A stretch of 64,000 nucleotides of DNA from contig CM042694.1 of the NCBI GenBank assembly GCA_023614405.1, positions 133,119,711 through 133,183,710 of the forward strand. Direction: 5' to 3'. The notes under the pieces were generated by a model. That model did no database searches, was not told where the DNA came from, and saw nothing but the letters and a program-made list of their open reading frames with translations. The number at the start of each line of letters is the position of its first letter. The first letter of the stretch is position 1. This document shows, one piece after another, positions 18,753 through 30,941 of the stretch. The translations under genes were made by a program, and so were the position numbers. Source of the stretch: Avena insularis. Lineage: Eukaryota; Streptophyta; Magnoliopsida; Poales; Poaceae.

Positions 18753-21219
18753 CGGTACCTTAAATTAATATGGTCCGTCTATTTTTGTGGATCCGGTGGA
18801 CAAGATTAATCTATACTAGTGCTCCAAACGTGAGCAGTAGAATTATGCTACTCCTCAAAACATGAGTAGTACAAATCCATTAAGGGCATAAGCGGCATTA
18901 CGCTCAAAACACCAACGACCTTCTCCATCTTCCTCGATGAAGCACCGCCTGCTAGACATATGGTGAAATATACGAGCTGGTGGTAAAAGGCTTCGCTCAA
19001 ATTTCCATGACAGGTGAGAGGATCACACGATCAATACAGCGGCAAAGGTGTATTAATGATATTCTATGTCCTTGAGACCTTGATTCTATAGTATAAATCG
19101 TCAGATGATATGGGCGCCATTAATCGAGAAAAGCGGCACCACCGCTGGTACTTTGACGTCATGTCACACGGCCACCATGAACACAAGAGCTGTACATGGT
19201 CAAGAGCATCACAAGGAAAGGGGTGATTTATTTCCTCAGAATACCTTAGTAACGATCAAACGAACGTGTGTACAACATGTACGCCGGAAATAACGGATCA
19301 GTTACCGATTTCAGGTTAATTAATGCGATATTTAAGCACCAGATAATATTTATTTCCTACAAAAAGGTCAATTTTACCCTTGTAAATCAAGGTGACTAAG
19401 CGTGTGCCTCGGCATCTACAAGCTCTAGGGCCCGAGCTCCATGTTGTAGTGACTGAACGTCGTTAAGACATTCTCGGCTGGTGGCCTTTATTTTTTTGAA
19501 TGCCACCAGTAGATTTGACTCGGCTGCACCCGTGGGACCCAACTACGGCTAGCGTTTCTATATTACTGAATGCCACCAGTAGGTTTTTAGTGGTGGTGTT
19601 CGCGACTATTTGAGCGCTATTAGTATTTTGCTAGGAACTGGTGGCGTGTAAGTTGTGTTGATCACTAGGAGCAAAATTCCTGCTATAAGCATTTTCCTAC
19701 TAATGGGATGGAACAATCGGATGGCCTCCATACAACGCTACAGATGAAATAAATGTTGATTCTTTAGTTGGTTAAGGTGGAATCGAGAAGGCATGGAAGA
19801 AGTGATAGACACAGATCTTCAGTGGAAGGAGGATACGACGGCTAGATCAATGAAGGTGATAGTATGACCCATGTGGTCCGAGATGGAAGACTAGATCGTG
19901 TGGAGGCACATAAGAACGACTCACTCACCATGGATTTGAATACCGGCAGAAAAAATAATTCAAATGATGTGGCTGCACTATACTTCACATTGCAAACATA
20001 AAATTCATATCTTAGTTGGGATAAACTTCATACATAGGATAGATATGTGTTATGACTCATGAGCATCCCAAGTACTTTCTCAGACTAGCCGTAGTGGAGG
20101 TAAAATGGCTGTTAGCATCCAATGGCATACAATACCGATTAAGCATTTTAATGACATGACATGTCATAAATGATCAAGGAGAGTCTTAAAGTAACATTTT
20201 ATCTTACCAACACATAGAGCTTCCCAACATAGAATGACTCTACCAAGAAAGTAATTGAGGCTGGCTATGTTATAACTCCTATGAACATACTACCAACCAT
20301 AAAGTTATTATATTATGCATGTTAATAATCTATGTTACCCTCCCTGTGACCAGCCACAGCTACAACCCAGAAAATGCTAAGCTTCCACGGATGCCGAGGT
20401 GAGCTAGCATCATGGGAAGACGTGGAGGAGGTCCGTATCATCAAAAGAGGCGAGTCACAACATAGATCCAACCTTTAAGTTATGCATCGAAGTTTAGGAT
20501 CAAACACGACAACGGATGTGTCTAGGAGGACCGCCTATTATTTTCATAACGCGTATAGAAGCGACCAGGTGTACATCTTGAACGATCACACCACATCACT
20601 GTGTGTTGGGACGGCAACGCACACCGCCATGTCAACTGCGTCGTTATTGTCGTTGGCCGACCAAATGACTGTCTGGTGCCAGAACCTTGTCATAGCCACT
20701 ATGAAACCAACAGAGAATATTACATATGTTTCTTGATGCATCCAAGTCCTAGGAGAATATCCGGATACAAAATCTTGTGACTGAGATTTCTTTTTATCTA
20801 GAGTCTAGTATAGTATCAATCTTATACGGTGAGAGGTACTCGTACCATTGTGATGTGAGCTACGACAAGTAGAATGTGTGGTAAGAATAACACAAACATG
20901 TAAAGGAAATATATTGAGCCAAGGTTGGAGGCACTGGTACATATGCTTTGAATAAAGCAGGTTGGTGTGTTGAATATCCATCCACCATGTACTTCAACAT
21001 TGACAATGGCTGCTTTGGGGATATCGGAGTCAGAAGATTCCAAACCCGTCATAAGAGGGAAAAAGAACCATAGTTGCAAGGAAATGCGTACATGAATTTA
21101 TAACTTAATCCTATGTGTAATGCTTGATATTCGGATGCTATGGCGGTGATTGAGAAGGTTGATCAAAATGCATCCTTCGTATGTCTTCTGATTATGATTT
21201 GCTCCTGAAAGTAATTAAA
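18753..21219. other. Unassigned intergenic sequence
   Basis: No gene recognised. At 19460-19640 there are repeats of GCCACCAGTAG and its partner GGTGGTG, similar to the subterminal repeats of the CACTA-type piece at 33148-33420, so a related CACTA end may be present. An open frame at 20482-20736 (84 codons) has no recognisable domain. Confidence 0.4.
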
Positions 21220-23108
21220 TCTATTATATACTAAAAGCAATATAAAGTTGTTTTTCGAGGCACCACGTTGATCCACATCACCTAAATTATTTTTGATAGT
21301 TAGATCTACAATTTGTGGCTAGGATTTAAAGGAATGTTAATTGTTACGTAACTTGGCAGTTTGGGTTGACACGGCCCATATACACCATACATTATATATC
21401 CCTATTTACGACTAGAAAACTTGGAGTTGTCTAATCGAGTAATCAATAAGTCCCAACAAGAACGTACTAGAAAGAATAATTAAGAGGCCCCTTCAAAAAT
21501 GAAAAGAATAATTAAGAGGCATTAACATGTATGCACAGGTGATGACCGTCTCCATGCATGAACTCAAAAAAAGGTTGGAGTACATAAGGCATATGACAAG
21601 GACACCAGGAACCAGCAGCTAGCCTACATGAAGTATTGAGCATAAAAAACGTTTGGGAAAACACGTGACAAGTTGAACACGGGTTATACCGTACCTTGCA
21701 AACTGTCACTACAAGAAATATGTTGTCGACGGAAAAAATCAAAAAAATCAGATTGATAAGATCTATCACATATATTTAAATAGAGATCATGGGTCATACA
21801 ACAACCACATATTTCCAATTGGCGAGATTTATGTTGATGCGATCTATAATGGGTACAAACGTACAAGATGCTAACTCTAAAGCTAGTTGTCCAGCCCTAG
21901 AAAAAAACTTATCGATATGTAAGTGAAGCAAACTGCAAAACTGATGGATGATCAATACGATCCGATTGAAGCTTACATATATTTATGTACGACACCATGG
22001 AGGCTCTAAAATTAGACCGATTTGTACGCATGTATATACATATACCACAAAACACATTCACTCGAAAACTAAAATAACCGGATAATACAAAACTTTTTTC
22101 TAAAACCACGAGTAATACTAAGCATGGAAAAATAATTTGTAAAGGTTAACTTGACCACACATGTTTTGAAATGCATATGCGATATATGTCGAGATATCGC
22201 TCCCCGCCACACGTCATGCAGATTTACAATCATGTAGAGAAAATGCAACCAAGATGCCAAATCTATGTTGTCCATGACAGTGTAGACATCTTATGTCAAA
22301 CGATAAATGCAAGTGAGTAAGAGCGCATAATAACTGGATTGAAGAGTAGAGTTAGGATTAGTAGAGTTAAAAGAATAGTTAAACATTATATCGCATCGAT
22401 CAAGAATGAATTGTATGCTACTGTTATTTATATGTAAAATATATTAACCCCTCTTATCCATAATAATTGTCTGATATAAAGAAAATAAGATAAATAAGTT
22501 TGTGACAAAATGTATTACGGGATTTATTTAATAACATAAATAATGGTAAAGTTTTGTATGGTAGATTGTGCATGTCTAAGAGGTTATCTATTTCACGGCA
22601 TGAGAGTGCAAACTAATGAAGGGGACAAGAGGTAGTAAGATTATATAATGTAGATCCTTTTTTGTTTTACCTCTATTCAGAAAACATATCTTTTTGTTCT
22701 ATGGGAATGGCCTAAACATCGTAGGATCATTGATCAAGCAAAGCATAATTATTTATTAATTCAAAGTTTAGCCTAGCATACTTATACAACATCACATAAA
22801 AACTTAACGGCTAGGTCACATTCCAAACTTTAATTGTTCATACCAAATTTAATCTCTTGTGCAAACTTCACATATGTTAATTAATTTATTATTTTTGAAA
22901 TACCGTAATAAACTTTCACCGTAAATAAAAGATGATCAAATATGCCCTATGCACATGTGCTATATATTTAGTATATGGATATTGTGGCTATATAATTTAT
23001 TATTTTCTATAGCATTTGCTGAGGTATTAATATTGCCCATCAATTTTTACACACTAAAGAAATCAACGATAGTTGATGCCCTCGCAATTGCGAGGGTCTC
23101 CATGCTAG
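21220..23108 (+). mobile_element. Helitron, non-autonomous, 1.9 kb (family shared with 50025-52211)
   Basis: Starts TCTATTATATACTAAAAGCA after an A (21219) and ends with a perfect stem CCCTCGCAATTGCGAGGG (23079-23096), then TCTCCATGCTAG followed by T (23109). A 5' TC, a 3' hairpin about 10 bp from CTAG and insertion between A and T are the Helitron rules. Its first 80 bp and its 3' end match those of 50025-52211. The inside is AT-rich without Rep/helicase coding or recognisable captured exons. No long open frame. Confidence 0.85.
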
Positions 23109-24289
23109 TTTCACTCAAACAATGGCAGATGATGTTACATATTCTGAAAGGGACAAAAAAGCAGTCAGCTCATCGGAATGATAAACATAATTTATAATGC
23201 GACCACAACTAACTATGGATAAATTGCATGCATGGATGAATGTCTTTTTTAATCTATATTTGAGTTGGATTGTAAGGGAATTTTTTTATACGGCTAAAGA
23301 ACATTGAAAATATAAAAAATCGCTTTACCTTGATTTTTGCTGGATGGTAAGTGAATAAATCATTGTATTCACATAAGAATTTTTTCTCTCATATACTGCT
23401 ATGTGGGATGAAAAAATATGGAATTTTTTGTAGGCTAATGCTATATTAAAATGATTTATTGGCGGCGATCATGACGTTACATCAAATTTCTACACGGTGC
23501 ATAGGTAAATTCACAAAATTTATATGTCAAGATTATTACCCATATAAATGGCAAGATTATTACTTTTTATTTATAATTTTCCAATTAGAGAGAGAGAGAG
23601 AGGGAGAAATATTAATTTTCTCCTCACATATACTGCTGCTAGTGTTGTTAAATAACTATATATCTTAAGTGTTGAGATAAGATTATAAGCGACTTTAAAA
23701 TAACATGTATTTCCTGTTGTTGAGTCTAGATCTTTGAATTCTTAATTTTTATCTGATATTATTCTTAATTGCACTTGGGATGGAAGCTTAGGTGCTGTAG
23801 ATATATACCTGGATTATACACAGGAGTGTATGCTTGATCCATGCATACCTGCACCTCGTGCGTACGTGTGTGCTCGAACTTCTTAAAAACTAATTTTTCA
23901 TATAAAATACTCGCATTCATCCACCATATAATACTCGCATACTCGCGTTCATACTAGTTTCTTAAGAAGTTCCAGCATACTCACATTCACACCATGCAAT
24001 CATTTTAATTGTATCCAGCTAGACTCATAGGTAGAAAGTATACAAATTCTAAAGGTAGGTATTCGTAGTTGCATATTGGCAACGACCATGCATTTTTTTT
24101 TAAAAAAATATCAGAGATATCTAGAGTCCTTAGTAGATTCGTGTAATTTAAGCAACAAATCAATTCTCGGGTCTTATATGATATGGTAGTTTTCTTTTAT
24201 AATCGGTACATGATTGAATGAAACATGATTATACAGTTACATGACTATTAATCTCCTGTTAAATTCCATCCACAAATTTTGGATCGAAC
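23109..24289. other. Unassigned AT-rich sequence
   Basis: No gene seen. Contains a short (GA)n run (about 23587-23602) and a short inverted pair (AACTTCTTAAAAACTA at 23878 and TAGTTTCTTAAGAAGTT at about 23955). Part probably belongs to the minus-strand Helitron whose 5' end is at 24362. Confidence 0.35.
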
Positions 24290-24362
24290 CATCAAAATAA
24301 TTAATATGATGTGGATTAATGGGGTGTCTGCCAAAAATCCCCTATATTGCTTATGGTATATA
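24290..24362 (-). mobile_element. 5' end of a third copy of the 21220-type Helitron, minus strand
   Basis: Reverse complement reads TATATACCATAAGCAATATA, a GG-rich stretch, then the ATCCACATCAT block, matching the start of the Helitrons at 21220 and 50025. The TCTAT outermost bases are replaced by sequence running straight into another Helitron-like 3' end. The body extends leftward; its 3' terminus was not found. Confidence 0.6.
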
Positions 24363-24980
24363 ACTAGCACGGTGACCCGCGCATTTGGAAGAATAGATAT
24401 TGATCGACATCTAATTTTGTAGTTTTATTATTTGTTATTTTAAATATAAGACGTTTGCTTGTTGTAGATGGGCATTTATAAGAAAAAATTATCTCCGCAA
24501 ATTAGCTACTCTCATGCTAAGTGTTTATGAAATATGTTTTGATTTATAAGATTAGTTGTGTTATGTATATTTACTTTCTTAAAGACCCTTGTTTGTGATA
24601 GTAGACCAGTGATTTGGCATTATAATTGTGGGCATCATTTAACTTCACCACAACTAATGATGTGTAACATTGTATTCTCCTTCTTCATGCACTTCATTAT
24701 TGTGCATGATTTTTTAGCTGTTGCTGCAATTCATGTCAAGTATTTATAAGAATTTATGTAGCTTGCCCATCAAATTCATGTACCTGTGAAATGACTTACT
24801 CTTATTAAAGGGACATGTTTGTGATTGTAGACTCACATTGCATCCGCCGATTGTTAGACGTTAGGGAAGAACAATTTGTTGATTTTCCATTATCTAGGAA
24901 ATATGTAACATATTAGATTATCTTGAGTTCTTCATTTCAGAAGAACAATGCATTTATTTCCCCGTAGTTAGCATTCTATG

Positions 24981-25323
24981 ATGTATGATCGGTTGTGCCT
25001 GGAAATAGTCTTATTAAGGCATTGTTTTGAGAGCGTGGAGTTTTCTCTAGGATGAAAACCTACGATCTATGATCAGGAGACAACGGCGCTTGTGCATTGG
25101 GTCCTTTTTGAAGGCGTCGCTTTTGGAGAAGTTGGATTTCTTGTGGTGTCTTGGTAGTGTTTGGTCTGCTGTTAGAGAGAATGGATCATTGTAGCGGGTC
25201 TTTTTTTTGTAGTTCTTTTTTTTGGATGTGTTTATCCATGTTGCCATTAGGGCATTGCGTTGTTCTAGAGGCTGGGTGTAATTGGTATATTCGCGATATT
25301 AATATATTTTTGTTATCGAAAAA
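24981..25323 (+). mobile_element. 5'-truncated LINE with perfect 15-bp target duplication
   Basis: AGTTAGCATTCTATG occurs at 24966-24980 and 25324-25338. The insert ends GGCTGGGTGTAATTGG...GATATTAATATATTTTTGTTATCGAAAAA, a known type of Triticeae LINE 3' end. Only 343 bp were copied; no coding domain is complete. Confidence 0.9.
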
Positions 25324-25338
25324 AGTTAGCATTCTATG

Positions 25339-26916
25339 GCCCTCAAAAAATGTTGAAAAATAATGTGCGTTTTTTTTGTCAATTTCATGTGGAGAGATCG
25401 ATCGTAATCAGTTGTGAACTGTAGTATTAACATCCGGGAACAGAGTTGTCAGGTGGGGTGGATATTAAAACTTATAGATCAGATTATACATTGGACACTT
25501 CGGCATTTTTCTATCAAAAGAGTAGTAAAACAACATCCTATGCATGAATTAATGCACAATGTCATTTTATTGCACGGTTCACAGGTTCATATTTTAAAAA
25601 TCACTAGTAAAATGCTTGCCATGGGTCAAAATTTCTTTCGTTGTAAGGGGAGATTAGATCCTATATCAAAAATTCAAAAATCATATTTATGTGTTTAAAA
25701 AAATCGAAAATAAATCCAGATGCAGTTTAAAATTTGAAAATTATCATTGATCCAATGCTCCATGAAATTTAACATAACATGCTTGGTTCCAATTTTTATG
25801 CGCACCTTTCGAAAACATTATGTCAAAAACTAATCTTAATAGTCTTGAGGATCTTCAAAATCTCAATGTTTTCCTAATAATTTTTCTACTGAACAATAAA
25901 AACTTGTTGAGTCACAAAATAACCATGTCAAAGAAAAAAATTAATCTGGACACCTCTACGTTTATATCCACTGGCTACATCCTGACTATCTAGTTCCCTC
26001 TCGCTTTTGTCAAGAACCCACTCCCCTGCCTCCCAACTACCGCCGATTGCCACTCCCTTGCCTCCACACTCCCCTGCCTCCCTAGTCTCGGTCGATGTCA
26101 CATACCCCTCGTCTGCACTGCTCGCCTTAGGCCCGTGACCCAGCACTCGACGCCAATAGAGTTGGAGTGGTGGACCTTTGCTCCACCAAATATGTTGTTG
26201 CGGGCAAAGCTTGTTCAATGGTGCACAATGGTGTCCTCCTCCCGTGGGTCTCGACGGTGAATCAGAGCGAGCTACGAGGATGTCGGCGAGAATGACCCGC
26301 TCTGAAGGGTTGGAGCAAACACAAGCAGCCCGTGACTGGTAATCTGTCCTCCCTCATCTCGATTCCACATGGATGTGGCTACATGTTGATGAGATACCAT
26401 ATCTTCTTAGAGGAGATATCAGCATGTTCCCGCATGCAAGTGATTGTTTGGAGAAAAATGGGACCAGATATATTTAGCAAAAAGTGAAGGTGGATGATTT
26501 TTATTGTAGAAAAGTGAATTATTTTGCAATTGACCAGGTTTCTCCACCATCCCAATTTGCACCGACTTTGCCATGATAATAATACAAGTATTTCAATGGG
26601 TTGATATTTTAATTTACATCTCGACAGTACACCTGTCATTTTAAATTTCCATTTCAACACGCACAAAATAAATTAAATACTATATAAGTTTCCATAATGT
26701 AAAAATACAAAGTGCCAAAGAACTCATGTTTCAAATGGAAGCAGGTGTATCATGAATGTTTAATGTGAAAATAAAAGGAAACTATCATCTCCATGTGTTC
26801 CTGCCTTCTGTTATTGAATTTCTCATCTAGCTACATCCTTTTCTCTGAAAATTATTTCCTAGGGTTGAAGAATAGAACAAGTGTTGTGCAGCATGAACCA
26901 TGGTAGACGACTGCAG
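25339..26916. other. Unassigned sequence
   Basis: No gene recognised. AT-rich except for a C-rich stretch at 26000-26300, whose open frames on either strand lack any known domain. Confidence 0.35.
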
Positions 26917-27077
26917 CCATTGGTGACCTATTCAAGCTTCTGAACCATAATGAGAGAGCGGATACCGATAGCCGAAAAAGTCTTGCAAAATGGACTACTA
27001 TATTTTGGATTCACACATTGCCCTGACATTTGTCCATATGAACTTCAGAAGAGGGCTCCAACAATTTATAAAAATCA
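26917..27077 (+). pseudogene. SCO1-like: Captured exon of an SCO1-type copper chaperone gene
   Basis: After an acceptor-like CTGCAG the frame gives [17 protein letters not shown] and SLAKWT. After a one-base frameshift near 26996 it gives [20 protein letters not shown], then APTIYKNQ and a GTAAGT donor. The copper-binding CxxxC (CPDIC, 27019-27033) and the preceding YFGFTHC are diagnostic of SCO1/SenC proteins, mitochondrial inner-membrane copper chaperones for cytochrome c oxidase. Only one exon of about 161 bp is visible, with acceptor and donor retained and one frameshift. Neighbouring exons were not found. It is therefore a genomic fragment (introns kept), as expected from Helitron capture and not from retroposition. 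Confidence 0.8.
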
Positions 27078-29162
27078 GTAAGTTGATGCTTATATTGTAC
27101 AGTTGTGTCAACAAATCATGTTATTTATATCCTTATTATGTATGCATTGTGGAGGTTATTTAATTCTATTCATACATGTAAACTTGTATTGCAGCCTATC
27201 ATTTATATGATTAGTTCGGTGAATTCATTAAGAGAGTGGAAAAGTAACTGCTAGAAACATAAATGTAATAATGGTTTAATTTGACCTTTTTTAAGAAAAT
27301 GAGAAATACGAAAAAGGAGTTTGAAAAGGCTAACTATGAAGTATGAACCTTGAACAATGCTCATTTATGACTCAGCTCAAGCCTATCCCTAGTTCCGTGT
27401 ATAGCTTCTGATTGGCATTCCTTGACCACTTACAAAATGCATCTACCTCGTAATAAACCTAGGTATTGACGGGCTAAAGAAGGTTACCTACAATGGAGTA
27501 ACAAATCCTTGCTAAGTCATGCAGATTTTTATGTTAGCTAAAAATGTAGCGAATGCTACAATTATTTATAAAAAATTGGATTTCTTTAACTATTGCATTT
27601 TGCTTTTGCTTAGATGAGTCTATGAATCGCAAACTGGTTTCTTTCATTTTTCTATGTAAAGAGGTGAACATCTTTGGATCTAGAAAGCATAGGTAGGTAC
27701 TGATGATGGAATCTATCAGAGGCCATGGTGATAGAGAGTTGCACATGTAGACATGCCTAATTCACCATGAGAAGATTGATTGAATTAGGAGGCCCGACCA
27801 TGGTGCTGAAGTATGTAATCTGTGAGACTTGTAGTGACCAGTCCTTCATAGTTCACTTACCTAGTCCCATCTATAAGTTTTTGCTGAATGATTGTACATA
27901 GCTATGTTTCAAATATCTAAATTTAAACTATTTCTAAACCAGCTTCTTCACATCATATGAAAAATTGTAAAATAAGAAAATGCGATAAACATCAATTAAG
28001 CAAGAACTGCCGTGGTTTCATACCTGAATATGCTATAATTTTTCATCACCAATTACCACTGTATGCGTGAATATTGATATCTTGCCGCTATTGGACCAAT
28101 CTTGTCGAGGTTACAAATAGTAGTAGAAGAAATCCTATAATTCCTCGCCACCAACTTGATCAAACACCAATCAGGTGGACAATCATGTTCACTGTGGTAG
28201 AAGAAACACTGTTGCCGTTTGCATGATTAGTTCAATCAGAAAGATTACCTCTCAGAGTGGCTACATTGTCCAATACGTGTGTAGGAAAAAACCCGCTACT
28301 AACGAAAGCAAATAATGTAGCAATTCAAACAATTTCCAAAGAGAGACTGGATGTACGGATGACGAAAAGAACACCACACAATCCCGGGCCAACAAAATTA
28401 AGGTCTTTCTAATTGATATCTCAACCATTGCTTGTTGTGTCATGGCAGACAAACAAAGTAGTCAGAAAGCCCAGAGACAATATGTACTGTTTAAGAGAAC
28501 TTTGATACAGACACTATGGCCCTGGTGAGTAGAACAGAGGGATAATAATAATCAGAGAAAAATATTAGCTGGGATTGAAGGGCACCATAGATTCAATAAT
28601 AGAAAGGAAAGAGGTTAAGGGGATGAAAACGAAATCCCAATAGGTCATTTATCAAGCGACATCTTCTCCCTACATATATCCAGGACCAGGAGAAAACGCG
28701 TGATTCATGGTAGAGCGTGAAGTAATGGAACATAAACCGCATGTAATTATGGTAATTCCGTTAGCAAACAAATGGAAGCTATTATGAGTCCTCTTATTAT
28801 GGTGATTGATCTGTTTGAAAATTGGTGGAGCGGTGGGTTGGACGAAAGTCAAGCGAACGCTCATGTGCCAGGAAATGGAACGTCGAGATTCTTTTTAGAT
28901 AGTAGAGATAAAGCTAGGATGCTGCTCACTCCAGTCATCCAGCAAGCAGCTGCCAGGCCTCGGCACTAATATCCATCTTTATACTCAACTCATGCTCAAC
29001 ACTGTGAAGCATCGACGCTCTCTGGCATATCCCATGGAATTGCTGACCTCCAAATGCTTTGTTGTTGTTCACCATTCTCAGTGGCAGAGCTCCCCAAATC
29101 TTTGAACTCATGCAACTCTCCCTCTACTTTGTGGGATTTTCTCAAACACCTTCTAGGCATAG
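27078..29162. other. Unassigned sequence between gene fragments
   Basis: No further exon of the SCO1-type gene or other gene recognised. Open frames are short and without domains. Confidence 0.35.
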
Positions 29163-29498
29163 GTGCCGCCCTCTCCCACGCCACGCCGACCCTTTCTCCC
29201 TCACGATCTACTTCCTCGCAATCGTTGCGGCCTATCGGAGCCTTTTGGCACCAAGACGGCCGCTAGCGTCCACTTGCATTCCACCAAGAAGGTGCATGTT
29301 GTCCTCGCCCTCTTCCGTGGCCTCGGCTTTACAGGCGCAAACCTTGTTTCTGTCGTGGCCATAGCCTCTGAATTTCTCAACTACCAGGTTGGTGTCACAC
29401 TGCCAAACTATTTCAGGCAACATTATGTATCCCACGACTTCATTGACATCCTAACAACTCACTGGGGCACACTAACAAAACATAAAAAGCCCAAGTGA
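29163..29498 (+). pseudogene. Possible mTERF-family gene fragment
   Basis: The 111-codon frame contains SVHLHSTKKVHVVLALFRGL, GFTGANLVSVVAIASEFLNY and QVGVTL. This resembles the first helical repeat of plant mTERF proteins (pattern 'hLkS..k.dAVLaflrglGls.adva.vva..P.fL...v..tL'). mTERF proteins bind organellar nucleic acids. The upstream part (29000-29160) is C-rich and could be the transit-peptide region in another frame, but I cannot align it. After residue 90 the similarity ends and a stop follows. The match is by eye and only one repeat is covered. Confidence 0.4.
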
Positions 29499-30820
29499 CA
29501 AAATTTTATCTACCATGCAAGCACGAACACCATATATGCTTACTTGTGTTGCAGAAATTTAGACTAATTTAACTGACTCACTAAATGAGTTTTGAGTTGA
29601 CAATGTAGTTCTACAAATTGTTCGCTAAAGGAGCTCACCCTCAAGTTAGGATAGATAAATAAAATTTACATGGGTAGCATATTACCTCCTGAACTCATCA
29701 ACTGATCTCCCCTTCCCAGAAAGCAGCAATGCAACCTGCTCCAATAAGAAAAATATATATGCTATTACAAGACAAGTTGCATTTTTAACAAACTGCAATG
29801 AAAACTATTGGAAATATCTTAAATTTTCCTCACACATTTACTCTCTCGGCTATGCGCATTTCATCCTCAAGGTGCGAAATTTGTGCTACTGAAGTCCAAT
29901 GGATGTAGTCAATGAGAGTGGATACAAAAATAAGTAGCTTGGTCAAAGAAGATTTTAACAATTAAAGTTACTTCTCCATCAAGTAGCTTGGTCACTGAGT
30001 TAAACAAGTTAATCACAGGCTGCAGTAAAAAGGAAAAAAGGAGGGAACACGTATGGAGTCAAAAGGACGTACCTGAAAAATGACTAATGTGAAGCTGATT
30101 TAGTTAACTCTTGACTTCAGAACTCAATTGATTTTATTTTTTCGGGTCACAACACAATTGATTCCATCTTGAATGGACAGGGAACTAATGCTTGGCTGAT
30201 GCTTTCCAGATATGCATTCAAAGGTCTAAATATAGTGACTATAGTGGACCCAACATACTTTTCCTGGGAGGTTTTCTTCGAGCCATTTTGAGTTCTTCGA
30301 ACAAATATGAGTATTCCACCATATAGAGTACTTGCACATCAGATTGTTTGCCAACATCCTCGCCATAAAATCCACAAAGAGAGCAGAACAGAATAGCATT
30401 CTCTGGATTCTAAAGAGAACTTTTCACAGACTTCGATAACAAACCCGCATATATGAAGATATATTGCATGCAAACTACCTTCGGCATATCAGGAACGAAT
30501 GAAAATTAGCATCTTATATCTGCATAAATTTCACCATACATAGGTAGATATAAAATCAAGCCAAAGTAAAAAAGATGGGTCAGATTATACCAAGAAAATT
30601 AATATCGATGAGATTTGGAGTAGGAGGCGAGGATGACTGTATCATCCTATATATAGACATCTAAAAAATAAACCGAGCACAAGAATAGCGCACACAACGG
30701 TCAAAGATTAAAGATTAGGAAAACGATAATGCATTAAATCGATTCCTAATAATTAGCTCTCTAAAACGGGCAAGCTGTTATCTTTACCTAACTACAGTGG
30801 AAAGCTCATTAAAAATATTT
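29499..30820. other. Unassigned AT-rich sequence
   Basis: No gene, terminal repeat or tandem repeat recognised. Confidence 0.4.
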
Positions 30821-30941
30821 TTACTTTTGTTGCTTGAGAGGAGGCGGTGAAAAATCAGAGGCTCCCGAAGCAGCTGCAACACCCAAATCTGCAGAAGATT
30901 TCTCCAAGATTGCAACCTCAAGTCTCCAAATTAAACGGAGA
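30821..30941 (-). pseudogene. Possible captured last exon of an unidentified gene
   Basis: On the minus strand an acceptor-like TTTTTGAACAG is followed by an open stretch ending LEVAILEKSSADLGVAAASG, ASDFSPPPLKQQK and TAA at 30821. The composition looks like real coding sequence in an otherwise AT-rich stretch. I do not recognise the protein. It lies inside the candidate Helitron. Confidence 0.3.

Noticed and set aside
28505..28525. ACACTATGGCCC as a CACTA terminus
   Set aside because: No subterminal repeats and no matching inverted end.
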